Assembly (NCBI GenBank): GCA_965198325.1
Contig: CBDAPE010000014.1
Coordinates: 186,001-250,000, forward strand
DNA: 64,000 bases
Origin: CBDAPE01 sp965198325
Lineage (GTDB): Bacteria > Pseudomonadota > Alphaproteobacteria > UBA828 > JAPUJA01
Direction of reading: 5' to 3'
The notes below the pieces were generated by a model. The model was not told where the DNA came from. It saw only the letters and a list, made by a program, of their open reading frames with translations, and made no database searches. Every line of letters begins with the position of its first letter. Positions within the stretch are counted from its first letter, which is position 1. Below are positions 10,801 through 18,333 of this stretch, piece after piece. The position numbers were made by a program, and so were the translations under genes.

Positions 10801-11316
10801 CTGGGCCGCCCAGGCGGCGAACTTGAGCGCCGCATCGAGCGCCTCCGCGTTGGCGTCCTCATCGGCCAGCCAGTCCATCACCCGCGCCGCGAACACGGTC
10901 TCGCTGAGCGGCTCGCCGAAGTGCGTCTCGAGAGCCGCCTGCAGCGCCGCACCGTCGAGCGTCTCGGCCTCGTCGGCCTTGATCTTCTTGGCCGCGCGGC
11001 GCTGGACGAAGAGCCGCTTGCAGTCATAGAGCGGGCCCAGCGCGTCGTGGGCCCCGGCAAGCGCGCTCGCCTCCGGCTCGATCCCGAACAGGCGGGTGAC
11101 AAAGCGTTCGAGCGTGGGCGCGAGGTCGACCAGCAGCTGGGAGAGCGCGATGGCGTCGAGCGCGTCGGGTGCCGCGCGGGCCGCCGCCAGACGCTTGGCC
11201 AGTGCACCGTCGTCGTCCGCCAGCCAGGCGATGAACCGGGCGTCGAGCCGTGCCAGGCCGTCGGCGTCGTAGAGATCGTCGAATGCAAAACCGTCGGCGA
11301 GCGCAAGATCGGTCAT
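7834..11316 (-). CDS. Fused iron-sulfur flavoprotein: GltD-like oxidoreductase joined to PyrK/FNR-like reductase
   Basis: A 1160-residue protein if translation starts at MTDLALADGF (11316); an upstream ATG at 11376 would add 20 unlikely residues. After a family-specific N-terminal domain there is a Cys-rich region (YCIFCHDRGKDSCSHG, then CAGTGHHICNDCMKGC) resembling the iron-sulfur entry domain of glutamate synthase small subunits. Next comes an FAD-binding pyridine-nucleotide oxidoreductase (VLVCGLGPAGYTLAHHLL; second dinucleotide site PAVVIGGGLTAVDAA). The last 280 or so residues are a ferredoxin-reductase-type domain (FAPGQFFRLQNF, LLAGSGYGLGPLAAIG). It ends in a PyrK-like C-x4-C-x2-C ... 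C cluster site (MQCMMKEVCAQC ... FSCFDQNQ), as in dihydroorotate dehydrogenase electron-transfer subunits. Probably a cytoplasmic NAD(P)H-linked electron-transfer enzyme; electron acceptor unknown. It stands alone, not in an operon. Confidence 0.82.
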   Translation of the reverse strand: MTDLALADGFAFDDLYDADGLARLDARFIAWLADDDGALAKRLAAARAAPDALDAIALSQLLVDLAPTLERFVTRLFGIEPEASALAGAHDALGPLYDCKRLFVQRRAAKKIKADEAETLDGAALQAALETHFGEPLSETVFAARVMDWLADEDANAEALDAALKFAAWAAQSEAGKRRFAGGLLFKAPAKRDYEHLIPVETHAEDGLAVFRLPDHHLRARDGFTLTDEGADLPRVLDQVNYCIFCHDRGKDSCSHGVLAKDGGFGTNPFGEALIGCPLDEKISEMNMVKARGFAVGALAIVTLDNPMCAGTGHHICNDCMKGCIYQKQEPVDIPQIETRVLKDVIALPWGFEIYSLLTRWNPLDLERPVPRPATGRRVLVCGLGPAGYTLAHHLLNDGHGVVAIDALKIEPLDSGLSGVDAAGGRVPFAPVRDVDDIFESLDERTMAGFGGVAEYGITVRWNKNMLKVLRLLVERRAHFAMHGGVRLGSQLTVEGAFEAGFDHVALALGAGRPTIPNVAGRLARGVRAASDFLMALQLTGAAKAESLANCQIRLPAVVIGGGLTAVDAATESAAYYPFQVERFLARYETLAEAAGEDAVRADWSAEDEAIADEFIAHARTIRAEREAAAADGREPGLRALIQSWGGVTIAYRKRLIDSPMYRLNPEEVEFALQEGFRFAECLSPALIETDDFGAARAIRFEMQMRDEDGRWQGTGETLRLPARTVLMAAGTTANSSIARDEPASLALDGDYFQAVDEAGAPITPEPLAKPGTTEIFTARRADGRAVSFYGDVHPGFAGNVVKAMASAKQGAPRVSALINARAPADGTDDADFMARIADGLRATVERVTRLNRRTVELVVKAPAAARGFAPGQFFRLQNFEGTAPHDGGGPAAFEGLALAGAWADPEAGLIGAVVVEAGGSGRLAATLAPGEPVVFMGPTGTAVEIPEGESALLAGSGYGLGPLAAIGAAMRARGCRVVLAAGYRARDDRYWPERLEAAADVVLWACEEAPGFEPGRGTDKAYAGDPVAALAAYGRGELGDQPVVLEQVDRILAIGSETMMAALAAARRDTLADLLGKAPIAIAGINSSMQCMMKEVCAQCLQPQTDPETGAERLVFSCFDQNQPMDAVDFTALGDRLRQNALSEKLTARWVEQMLAAGN

Positions 11317-11395
11317 GGCGTCAACTTCGCCCCAGGAGGCCGCCACGGCCAGGGTGACGGCGGATCGGTGGCGCACACCCTAACCAAAGCTGCGC

Positions 11396-12220
11396 TCAAG
11401 GCAAGCGCCCCTCGACCCGGCGGGCCAGAAACTCGAGCACCCGCTCCGCCGTGCCGAAATCATAGAGATCGTTGTGGTGGGCGCCATCGATAAAATGGCC
11501 CTCCTTGGGCTCAGCCGCGGCCTCGAACAGCGCCTGGCCGAAGCGGGTCGGCACGATCCCGTCGCTGGTGCCGTGGACCAGCAGGAGCGGCGCCTCGATG
11601 CGGGCGATCTTGGCCGCCGAGCCGAAGCGGTCGGCGACGATCCGGCGCACGGGGAACAACGGAAAGCGATGCTGACCCACATCGGCGATCGAGGTGAACG
11701 GCGCCTCCAGCACGAGCGCCGCAATGTGGTGGCGCGTCGCCAGCTCGACGGCAACGCCGGAGCCCAGGGATTCGCCGTAGAGCACGAGCCGCCCGGCAGG
11801 CGAGCCCGCGCCTGCGAGAAAGTCGAGCGCCGCCTCGCCGTCGGCATAAAGCCCGGCTTCCGTGGGCTGCCCGGGATTGCCCGAGAACCCCCGATAGGCC
11901 GGCAACAGCACGCCGTAGCCGGCGTCGAGGTAGGGGCGGATCTTGGAACCCCGCATGCCCAGATGGCCTGCGTTGCCGTGAAAATAGACCAGGGTTGCAA
12001 GTCCGTCGTGCGCCGGCGGGCGGTGCCAGGCCGACAGTCTCAGCCCATCTGCGGTGGCAAGCTCCACGACCGCCATCTCCGGCACACCCGCGATCGCAGG
12101 CTCAGGCACCACCCGGTCGGGCAGGTAGATCAGCCGGCGCTGGCCAAGCCACAGGCCGAGAAGCACGACGCCATAGCCGGCGACGACGGCGCCCAGCACG
12201 GCAAGGATCGTTGTCGCCAT
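11396..12220 (-). CDS. Alpha/beta hydrolase, ABHD12/ABHD13 (Bem46) type, membrane-anchored
   Basis: 274 residues. An N-terminal hydrophobic segment (about residues 4-25) precedes a serine-hydrolase fold of the Bem46/ABHD13 group: oxyanion strand LVYFHGNAGHLG, nucleophile elbow GESLGSG (Ser about 147), acid in HGTSDGIVP, and catalytic His in GAHHNDL near the end. Substrates in this group are poorly known (acyl esters or thioesters are likely). Start ATG 12220 gives the usual family length. Separated from the next gene upstream by a divergent promoter region of about 60 bp. Confidence 0.85.
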   Translation of the reverse strand: MATTILAVLGAVVAGYGVVLLGLWLGQRRLIYLPDRVVPEPAIAGVPEMAVVELATADGLRLSAWHRPPAHDGLATLVYFHGNAGHLGMRGSKIRPYLDAGYGVLLPAYRGFSGNPGQPTEAGLYADGEAALDFLAGAGSPAGRLVLYGESLGSGVAVELATRHHIAALVLEAPFTSIADVGQHRFPLFPVRRIVADRFGSAAKIARIEAPLLLVHGTSDGIVPTRFGQALFEAAAEPKEGHFIDGAHHNDLYDFGTAERVLEFLARRVEGRLP

Positions 12221-12282
12221 GATATCTCGGGTCTTCGCGCGGCGCTTGTTATCGGCGCCGCCCTGCGGGGATAATCCCGCCC

Positions 12283-13428
12283 ATGATACGGCGCGCGCGC
12301 GGCCTCGTCATCCTGCTGCTCGTCCTCGCGGCCCTGCTTGTCGCCGACTGGGCCTCAGGCTGGGCGCCGCGCCGCGCGGTCGAGACCGGCCTGCTCGGCT
12401 GGGACCTGGTCGCGGACGGCGGAGCCGGTCCGTGGTCGCTCGTAACGGCCGCGCCGATCCATGAGGCCGTCTCGCTCGCCGCTGTGCACGGATCAATTGC
12501 CGCCGACCTCTACCGGCCCGCAAGCGGCGCCAAGGCGGGTCTCGTCCTGCTTCCGGGTCTCGCGCCCGAGGGCCGCGAACATCCCCGCCTCATCGCGCTG
12601 GCGGAAAGTCTCGCCCGGGCGCGCTTCGCCGTGCTGGTGCCCGAGATTGCGGGCTGGCGGGATCTGCGCCTTGCGCCCGACGATCCCGTGCTGATCAGGG
12701 CCGCCCTTGATTATCTCGCCCAGCGGCCCACGCTCGCGCCCGAGGGCCGATTTGGTATCGCGGCGCTGTCCTACGGCGCCGGGCCGGCCCTGATCGCCGT
12801 GCTCGAGGCGCCGACGGAGGCCCGGCCGGCCTTCCTCGTTGCGCTTGGCGGACTCTACGATCTGCGCGCGGCATTAACCCTGGTCACGACCGGGCAGGTC
12901 AGAGGCGTCGACGGCAGGTGGCGGGCGGCACCGGCCAACCCCTTCGGCACCTGGCTGTTCGTGCGCAACAACGCCGATGCGCTGGAGTCGAGCGCCGACG
13001 GGATGTTGCTCGAAGCCATTGCCGAGCGCCGGATCGTCGCCCCGGCTGCCCCGATCGACGACTTGCGGGCGGCTCTGGGCGCGGGCGGGCTGGCGGCGCT
13101 TGCGCTGGCGGAAAATACTGATCCCGAGCGTGTCGATCGGCTGATCGAAGCGCTGCCCGGGGCCTTGCGCGCCCGCTTCGATCGCCTCGATCCCGCGGCC
13201 CACGGGCTGGCCGGCCTGCGCACCCGGCTGATTCTGATCCACGGTCTCGACGATCCGATCCTGCCGCCGGAGCAGAGCCTGGCGCTCGCCGCCGCGGCGC
13301 CCGAGGGCGTTGCGCGCTTTTACCCCGTCGAAGGCCTCAACCATGTCGATCCCGACGCACGCCTCGATACCGGCGCGTTGTGGTCCGCGCTCTACCGTCT
13401 GCTCGTCGAGCGCGACGGCGGGACGTGA
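12283..13428 (+). CDS. Exported or membrane-anchored alpha/beta hydrolase
   Basis: 381 residues. It starts with a signal-anchor (RGLVILLLVLAALLVADWASG, residues about 6-26). The fold is recognisable from GLVLLPGLAPEGREHPR (oxyanion region) and the nucleophile elbow AALSYGAGPA, a relaxed form of G-x-S-x-G with Ala at the first position. Acid and His candidates are HGLDDPILPPEQSL and EGLNHVDPDARL near the C-terminus. It is divergently transcribed from the neighbouring hydrolase and lies close to it, but the two share little sequence. Substrate unknown. A rho-independent terminator follows at 13451. Confidence 0.8.
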   Translation: MIRRARGLVILLLVLAALLVADWASGWAPRRAVETGLLGWDLVADGGAGPWSLVTAAPIHEAVSLAAVHGSIAADLYRPASGAKAGLVLLPGLAPEGREHPRLIALAESLARARFAVLVPEIAGWRDLRLAPDDPVLIRAALDYLAQRPTLAPEGRFGIAALSYGAGPALIAVLEAPTEARPAFLVALGGLYDLRAALTLVTTGQVRGVDGRWRAAPANPFGTWLFVRNNADALESSADGMLLEAIAERRIVAPAAPIDDLRAALGAGGLAALALAENTDPERVDRLIEALPGALRARFDRLDPAAHGLAGLRTRLILIHGLDDPILPPEQSLALAAAAPEGVARFYPVEGLNHVDPDARLDTGALWSALYRLLVERDGGT

Positions 13429-13450
13429 GCGGCGGTCCGGCACGAATAAA

Positions 13451-13478
13451 CCCGGCGGAGCGGCCCGCCGGGATTTTG
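13451..13478 (+). terminator. Rho-independent terminator after the hydrolase gene
   Basis: CCCGGCGG and CCGCCGGG form an 8-bp GC stem around a 6-base loop, followed by ATTTTGG, 23 bases after the stop codon. Confidence 0.75.
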
Positions 13479-13507
13479 GCGTTGGAATAGTGACCGGTTT
13501 TCTACGC

Positions 13508-13803
13508 GCGATTCAAGATCGTGTGGAATCGCTTGAGGTCGCGAATGCGGCCCGCCGCCACTGCGGCGCGCCCGCGCAGACGCGGACCGTTAGGAGCGCT
13601 GTCGTGAGCGAGAAAGGCCTAGAGTGGTTCCGATCAAAAGAGAACCGCTCTAAGAGCGATTCAAGATCGTGTGGAATCGCTTGAGGTCGCGAATGCGGCC
13701 CGCCGCTACTGCGGCGCGCCCGCGCAGACGCGGACCGTTAGGAGCGCTGTCGTGAGCGAGAAATGCCCAGAGTGGTTCCAATCAAAATGGAACCGCTCTA
13801 GGA
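13508..13803. repeat. Two tandem copies of a 148-bp repeat with internal palindromes
   Basis: Copy 1 (13508-13655) and copy 2 (13656-13803) differ at only a few bases. Each contains one inverted repeat AGCGATTC-N11-GAATCGCT (for copy 1 the first arm is only partial, CGCGATTC) and a second GAG(T/C)GGTTC ... GAACCGCTC near the end. They resemble REP-type extragenic elements of alphaproteobacteria. The second copy touches the last codons of the downstream convergent gene (ends at 13798). Confidence 0.85.
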
Positions 13804-14508
13804 GCGCTGCCCACCGAACAGGTGAAGCAGCATGATGAACAGGTTGATGAAGTTGAGGTAGAGCGAGAGCGCGCCCATCACCGCCTTCTTGGTCATCACC
13901 GCGGTGCCGTCGCTCTGGGCGTAAACCGCCTTGATCCGCTGGGTATCGTAAGCGGTGAGCCCCGTGAACACGATCACGCCGATCACCGAGATGACGAAAT
14001 GCATCATGCTCGATTGCAGGAAGATGTTGACCACCATGGCGATCACAACGCCGATCAGCCCCATAAACAGGAAGCTGCCCCATCTCGCGAGCGAGCGCTT
14101 GGTGGTGTAGCCATAGAGGCTCATCGCGCCGAACATCGCCGCGGTGATGAAGAACACCCGCATGATGTCCGTCGCGGTATAGACGATGAAGATGTAGGAG
14201 AGTGAGGCCCCCATCAGAATCGAGAAAATCCAGAACAGCATTTGCGCCGTTCGCGCTTGCATCTTCTCGATCTTGAAGCCCATGAAGAACACGATGCCGA
14301 GCGGCGCCAGCATCACGACGAAGCCGAGGCCCGAGCCGTAAATTGCCGCGAACAGCCCGGTATGCGCCACGATATAGGCGACGATGCCGGTGAGTGCCAG
14401 GCCCGAGGCCATGTAGTTGTAGACCCGCAGCATGTAGCTGCGCAGGCCCTGATCGATCTGGGCGTCGGTCAGATTGCCCGCGTAGGTGCGTTGCGCGCGC
14501 GTCGCCAT
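13798..14508 (-). CDS. Bax inhibitor-1/YccA family membrane protein
   Basis: 236 residues with seven predicted membrane segments from about residue 30 to the end (for example YMASGLALTGIVAYIVAHTG and MLAPLGIVFFMGFKIEKM). The N-terminus (AQIDQGLRSYMLRVYNYMASGLALTG) and GLTAYDTQRIK are characteristic of the alphaproteobacterial BI-1/YccA group, in which Asp residues near the last helices form a pH-sensitive calcium-leak gate. Acts in the inner membrane; the physiological role in bacteria is unsettled. Monocistronic; its stop codon lies at the edge of the 148-bp tandem repeat. Confidence 0.92.
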   Translation of the reverse strand: MATRAQRTYAGNLTDAQIDQGLRSYMLRVYNYMASGLALTGIVAYIVAHTGLFAAIYGSGLGFVVMLAPLGIVFFMGFKIEKMQARTAQMLFWIFSILMGASLSYIFIVYTATDIMRVFFITAAMFGAMSLYGYTTKRSLARWGSFLFMGLIGVVIAMVVNIFLQSSMMHFVISVIGVIVFTGLTAYDTQRIKAVYAQSDGTAVMTKKAVMGALSLYLNFINLFIMLLHLFGGQRS

Positions 14509-14668
14509 GAGAATCCTCTCTGCGGTTGTGACGGTTATGCCGGTCTGTTGCCCGGTATATTAGTCACCAGCGCCCGTTTTTCAAGAGATCCCGGGGCTTG
14601 GGGCGGCCTGTCGTTGCCCCGCTCTCAGCCGGTCGCGCCATTTCGTGCAAGCGGGCCCAGCGCCTCGA

Positions 14669-16402
14669 TCAGGGGCCCAGATGGCGCTCGTAGCGCCGCC
14701 AGCTCCCAACCGAGTTCGCAAAGATCGGCTCGCGCACCTGGGCCGCGCTCGCCGTGATCACCGAGCGTTCCGTCCGGTGATAGGCCAGCACCGCGTCGTC
14801 CCAGTCGAGCCCGCAGAAGTCGAGCAGGCGGCTCTGGCCTTCCTGATCCGCGACCAAGTCCTCGTAGGCGAGATCGAGCACGAAGTCCGGCAGCAGGGCC
14901 CGCCAATGGTTCATCAGCCGGTCGTAGATCCGGTAATAACGGCCCAGCTCCGTGAGATCGTAGGTGAAGGCCAGTTCGCCGGCGAAGAGATTCTTGTAGC
15001 AGGACAGGCAGGTATCGACGGCATTCCGCTTCGTATACACCACCTTGGCGCCCGGCAGCATCAGGGAGATGAGGCCGACATACCAGAAGTTGGTCAGATA
15101 TTTGTCGGTATAACGCTCTGAGTCTGGCCGGCGGCCCGAAAGCAACCCCATATAGTCCTCGCCGCGGCGGGCCAAATCCGCCCCGCCCAACCCGGTCAGG
15201 AATTGGCCGAGGGTCCCGCCCCTGTCTGGGGAAAACCCGTCGAGCAGCGTCGGGCGAAGAAATTCGACCTCGCCGGCGCCATAGACCGCGGAATGGGTGC
15301 TCAAGATCTGTTCGACGAGCGTCGACCCCGAGCGTGGCATACCGAGAACGAAGATGGGTGCCGGGCCGCGCTCGGCGCCGGTTCGTGCCGCTAGATAGGC
15401 CCCATCGACGCAGCCGATGATCTCGTCGGCCACAGCCTCGTCGTATCGGATGTCGTAGTCGAGCGCCGCCCGTTTTTTCCGGTTTGCGCACGTCAGCATG
15501 GCGAAGGCGTCGTCGTCCCTGCCGACGTCCTCGTAGGCCTTGGCAAGTGCGAAGCCCAAGCTTATGGCCTTGTCGTCCGGCACGTTCTCCTTCCCGAGCA
15601 GCGCGGTCATCTGGCCGATAACCGAGTCTGCCGCATTAAAGCGATGGACCCGGCTTAAAGACCGGAACGCTTCGGCGTTGCTCGGGTCGATCTCCAGAGC
15701 CCGCTGATACCAGGAGACCGCTTCGGCGATCTCGCCCCGCTCCTTCTTCAGGTTGCCGATGTTCTCGAGAGTCGGCGAATAGCCGGGGTTGAGCGCCAAT
15801 GCTTTTTGATAACAGGCAAGGGTCTCGTCCGGCCGGTCGATGAGCCGCAAGACGTTACCCAGGTTGCAATGGGCTTCTTCGTACGCGTTGTCGATTTCGA
15901 TTGCCCGTCGCAGGCACGCCGCCGCTTCGTCGTAGCGACCCAGTTCACGCAGGGTGTTGCCCAGATTGTTTTGGGCCGGAGCATAGTTGGGGTTGAGTAC
16001 GGCCGCGCGTTCGAAGGCTTCGCGCGCCTCCTCGAGACGGCTCAGAGATTTCAACGCGGTGCCGAGATTGTAGAACGCCTTGTCGTAGTCGGGCTTTGCC
16101 GCGACCGCACGACGATAGCTCTCGATTGCTTCTGACGTTCGTCCCACCTGGCGCAGCAGAAAACCCAGATTGTTGTGCGCCTCGGCGTGGTCCGGCATCG
16201 CCGCGATCGCCCGGCGTAACAGCTTCTCGGCTTGGTCCGGGGCGCTACCCTGAATCGCCAGGGCGCCCATATAGTAAAGCGCTTCGGGGTTGTCGGGCTC
16301 GGCTTTCAAGACCTCGGCGTAGAGTGTCTGGGCCTGGGGTAGCTGGCCCGCCTCGTGAAGCCGGAGCGCCTGCGCCAGTTTCCCCGCCGTGGCGCCGCTC
16401 AC
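14669..16402 (-). CDS. TPR-repeat sulfotransferase, second gene of a coupled pair
   Basis: 577 residues from a GTG at 16402 (VSGATAGKLAQALRLHEAG); the longer ORF to 16564 overlaps the upstream gene and lacks homology there. The GTGA overlap with the preceding stop implies translational coupling. The N-terminal half holds about eight tetratricopeptide repeats (for example AEAHNNLGFLLRQVGRTSEA). The C-terminal half is a sulfotransferase domain with the PAPS 5'-phosphosulfate loop FVLGMPRSGSTLVEQIL and the 3'-phosphate motif KVVYTKRNAVDTCLSC, where the usual R-D-P is R-N-A. It probably transfers sulfate from PAPS to a sugar, lipid or peptide; the acceptor cannot be read from sequence. Confidence 0.87.
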   Translation of the reverse strand: MSGATAGKLAQALRLHEAGQLPQAQTLYAEVLKAEPDNPEALYYMGALAIQGSAPDQAEKLLRRAIAAMPDHAEAHNNLGFLLRQVGRTSEAIESYRRAVAAKPDYDKAFYNLGTALKSLSRLEEAREAFERAAVLNPNYAPAQNNLGNTLRELGRYDEAAACLRRAIEIDNAYEEAHCNLGNVLRLIDRPDETLACYQKALALNPGYSPTLENIGNLKKERGEIAEAVSWYQRALEIDPSNAEAFRSLSRVHRFNAADSVIGQMTALLGKENVPDDKAISLGFALAKAYEDVGRDDDAFAMLTCANRKKRAALDYDIRYDEAVADEIIGCVDGAYLAARTGAERGPAPIFVLGMPRSGSTLVEQILSTHSAVYGAGEVEFLRPTLLDGFSPDRGGTLGQFLTGLGGADLARRGEDYMGLLSGRRPDSERYTDKYLTNFWYVGLISLMLPGAKVVYTKRNAVDTCLSCYKNLFAGELAFTYDLTELGRYYRIYDRLMNHWRALLPDFVLDLAYEDLVADQEGQSRLLDFCGLDWDDAVLAYHRTERSVITASAAQVREPIFANSVGSWRRYERHLGP

Positions 16403-18033
16403 GGCTCGCCGCCGGAGCCCAGCCCTCCCAGTGCCTCGATGAGCGGGTCGAGCCGGTCCGCGAAGTGCCGCCAGCGTCCCACTGTGCTGTGATAAATGGG
16501 CCGGCGCACCTGGGCCGAGCTCGCTGTGCCCACGAAGCGCTCGGTCTCGAAAAATCGCAGACAACCCTCATCCCAGTTGAGGCCGAGCGCGCCAATCAGA
16601 TCGCGAATTCGAACGTCAGGCTCGCCGACCAGATCCTCGTAACGAATCTCGACCAGCCGGTCGCCCAGCCGGTCGCGCCAATGGCCCATCAGCCGGTCGT
16701 AAATCCGGTAATAACGGCCCAGCTCACCCAGCTCGTAGGCGAAGCGACCCTCGCCGCTGAACAGGTTGGCATAGCACGAAAAGCAGGTATCCATGGGGTC
16801 GCGAACGCAGTGCACCAGTCTGGCCTTTGGGAGCATCGATCCGATCAGACCGACGTACCAGAAATTGTTGAGGTACTTGTCGGTGATGAAGCGCTGCTCG
16901 GGCGCGAGCGCACTCAGCCGGGCGTCGTAGGCCGCGCCGGCCTGCGTCAAGTCGTCGTTCGTGAGCGCCGCGATGAAGGCGCTGAGCGATTGCCCGTCCG
17001 CGCGCGGAAAGTCGGCGAAAAGCGCCGGACGCAACAGGTTCACCTCCCCGGCGCCGAACACGTCGGGATGCGAACTGATGATCTGCTCGACCAGGCTGGT
17101 GCCAGAGCGGGGCATGCCGAACACGAAAATCGGGATTTCGGATTCGTATCCCGCCTTGGCGTGCTGCTTCGAGAAATCCGCGTCACAGGCCGAGATGATC
17201 TCATCTGCGGCCGCCTCGTCGTGGGCGATGTCGTAGTCGATCGACGCGCGCGCCAGCGCGTTGGCGTCCGCCAGCCGCTCGAAGGCGGCGTCATAATCGC
17301 TGGCCGCTTCGTAGACCTCGGCCAAGCCGAAACCCAGTTCGATGCGGTCTTCAGGCCCAAGGCCCGCCGTCTCGAAGAGTGATTCCATCGCGGTCACATC
17401 CGACTCGCCCGGAGCGCCGGCGCTCGCCCGGGCGAGCTGGCGATGAACCTGGGCGTCGCTGGGATCGAGCGCCAGCGCGCGCCGATAACAGGCGGCGGCG
17501 TCGTCGACGTGGCCCTGTTCGAGCAGCAGATGGCCGAGGCTCGCATGGACCGCCGCGTCGTCCGGTTCGAGTTCCGCCGCGCGCCGAAAGCTCGTCGTCG
17601 CCTCCGTGACGCGGCCCTCCTGCCGCAACAGCTGGCCGAGATTGAAATATGCTTCGCCGTAATCGGGGTCGAGTTCGATGGCGCGGGCGACGCTGGCTAT
17701 GGCCTCTTCGCGCCGGTCCTGCTGGAAGAGCACGTTACCCAGATTATGGTGCGCTTCGGCATAATCCGGGCGCACGCCGATCGTCCGGCCGATCAGTTCG
17801 GCGCCTGCCTCGTGATCGCCCATCTGCGAACTGAGCACGCCCGAAAGATGGAGCGCTTCCGCATGGTCTGGCTCGATTTGGAGAATCTGGCCATAGATCC
17901 GCTGGGCGTCGCGGAACCGGCCCGCCTGATGATGTCCCAGCGCCTCGCGCATCGCGCCCGGCACATTCTTGATGATCTTCTTTTGGGCTTTGCGCTCCAG
18001 CTTTTGCCGGCGCCGGCGTTCGGCTCTGTTCAT
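16399..18033 (-). CDS. TPR-repeat sulfotransferase, first gene of a coupled pair
   Basis: 544 residues from MNRAERRRRQKLE (18033), preceded by AGGAA at a good distance; the ATG at 18096 is less well placed. A very basic N-terminus (residues 1-22) leads into about five to six TPR units (to about residue 205). A sulfotransferase domain then carries both PAPS motifs: FVFGMPRSGTSLVEQII and RLVHCVRDPMDTCFSC (intact R-D-P). Paralogous to the following gene through the whole length. Such TPR-sulfotransferases are common in alphaproteobacteria; substrate unknown. Confidence 0.88.
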   Translation of the reverse strand: MNRAERRRRQKLERKAQKKIIKNVPGAMREALGHHQAGRFRDAQRIYGQILQIEPDHAEALHLSGVLSSQMGDHEAGAELIGRTIGVRPDYAEAHHNLGNVLFQQDRREEAIASVARAIELDPDYGEAYFNLGQLLRQEGRVTEATTSFRRAAELEPDDAAVHASLGHLLLEQGHVDDAAACYRRALALDPSDAQVHRQLARASAGAPGESDVTAMESLFETAGLGPEDRIELGFGLAEVYEAASDYDAAFERLADANALARASIDYDIAHDEAAADEIISACDADFSKQHAKAGYESEIPIFVFGMPRSGTSLVEQIISSHPDVFGAGEVNLLRPALFADFPRADGQSLSAFIAALTNDDLTQAGAAYDARLSALAPEQRFITDKYLNNFWYVGLIGSMLPKARLVHCVRDPMDTCFSCYANLFSGEGRFAYELGELGRYYRIYDRLMGHWRDRLGDRLVEIRYEDLVGEPDVRIRDLIGALGLNWDEGCLRFFETERFVGTASSAQVRRPIYHSTVGRWRHFADRLDPLIEALGGLGSGGEP

Positions 18034-18333
18034 GATCGATTCCTGAGAAACGGCGGCGCGATTCCGATAAGTGCTTGCGGCCATCGCCGCTTTCATTGAG
18101 CGCCGATACTAGGGCGAAACCCGGCGAGATGGAATCACCCGAATTTTGCGAGCCCGCGACGCATGTGCGACCACGGAGCCGAGGCCGGTTCGCTCTCCGG
18201 GCTGGCTCAGGGCGGCCGGTCCATCGGTTCTTTCGGCAAATGTCCGCGGCCCGGGGCAGGCCGGCGTCGCCTCGACTTCCCGGTCGACGCGAGGGCTGCA
18301 ATGCCCGGCGAAGGAAAGGGATTCGGGCATTTA
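18034..18333. other. Intergenic region between sulfotransferase operon and IS1380
   Basis: About 300 bases with no convincing gene on either strand. It should hold the promoter of the sulfotransferase pair. The IS target duplication TTTA is at 18330-18333. Confidence 0.5.

Noticed and set aside
13508..13803. CRISPR array
   Set aside because: Only two long 148-bp units without short spacers, and no cas genes.
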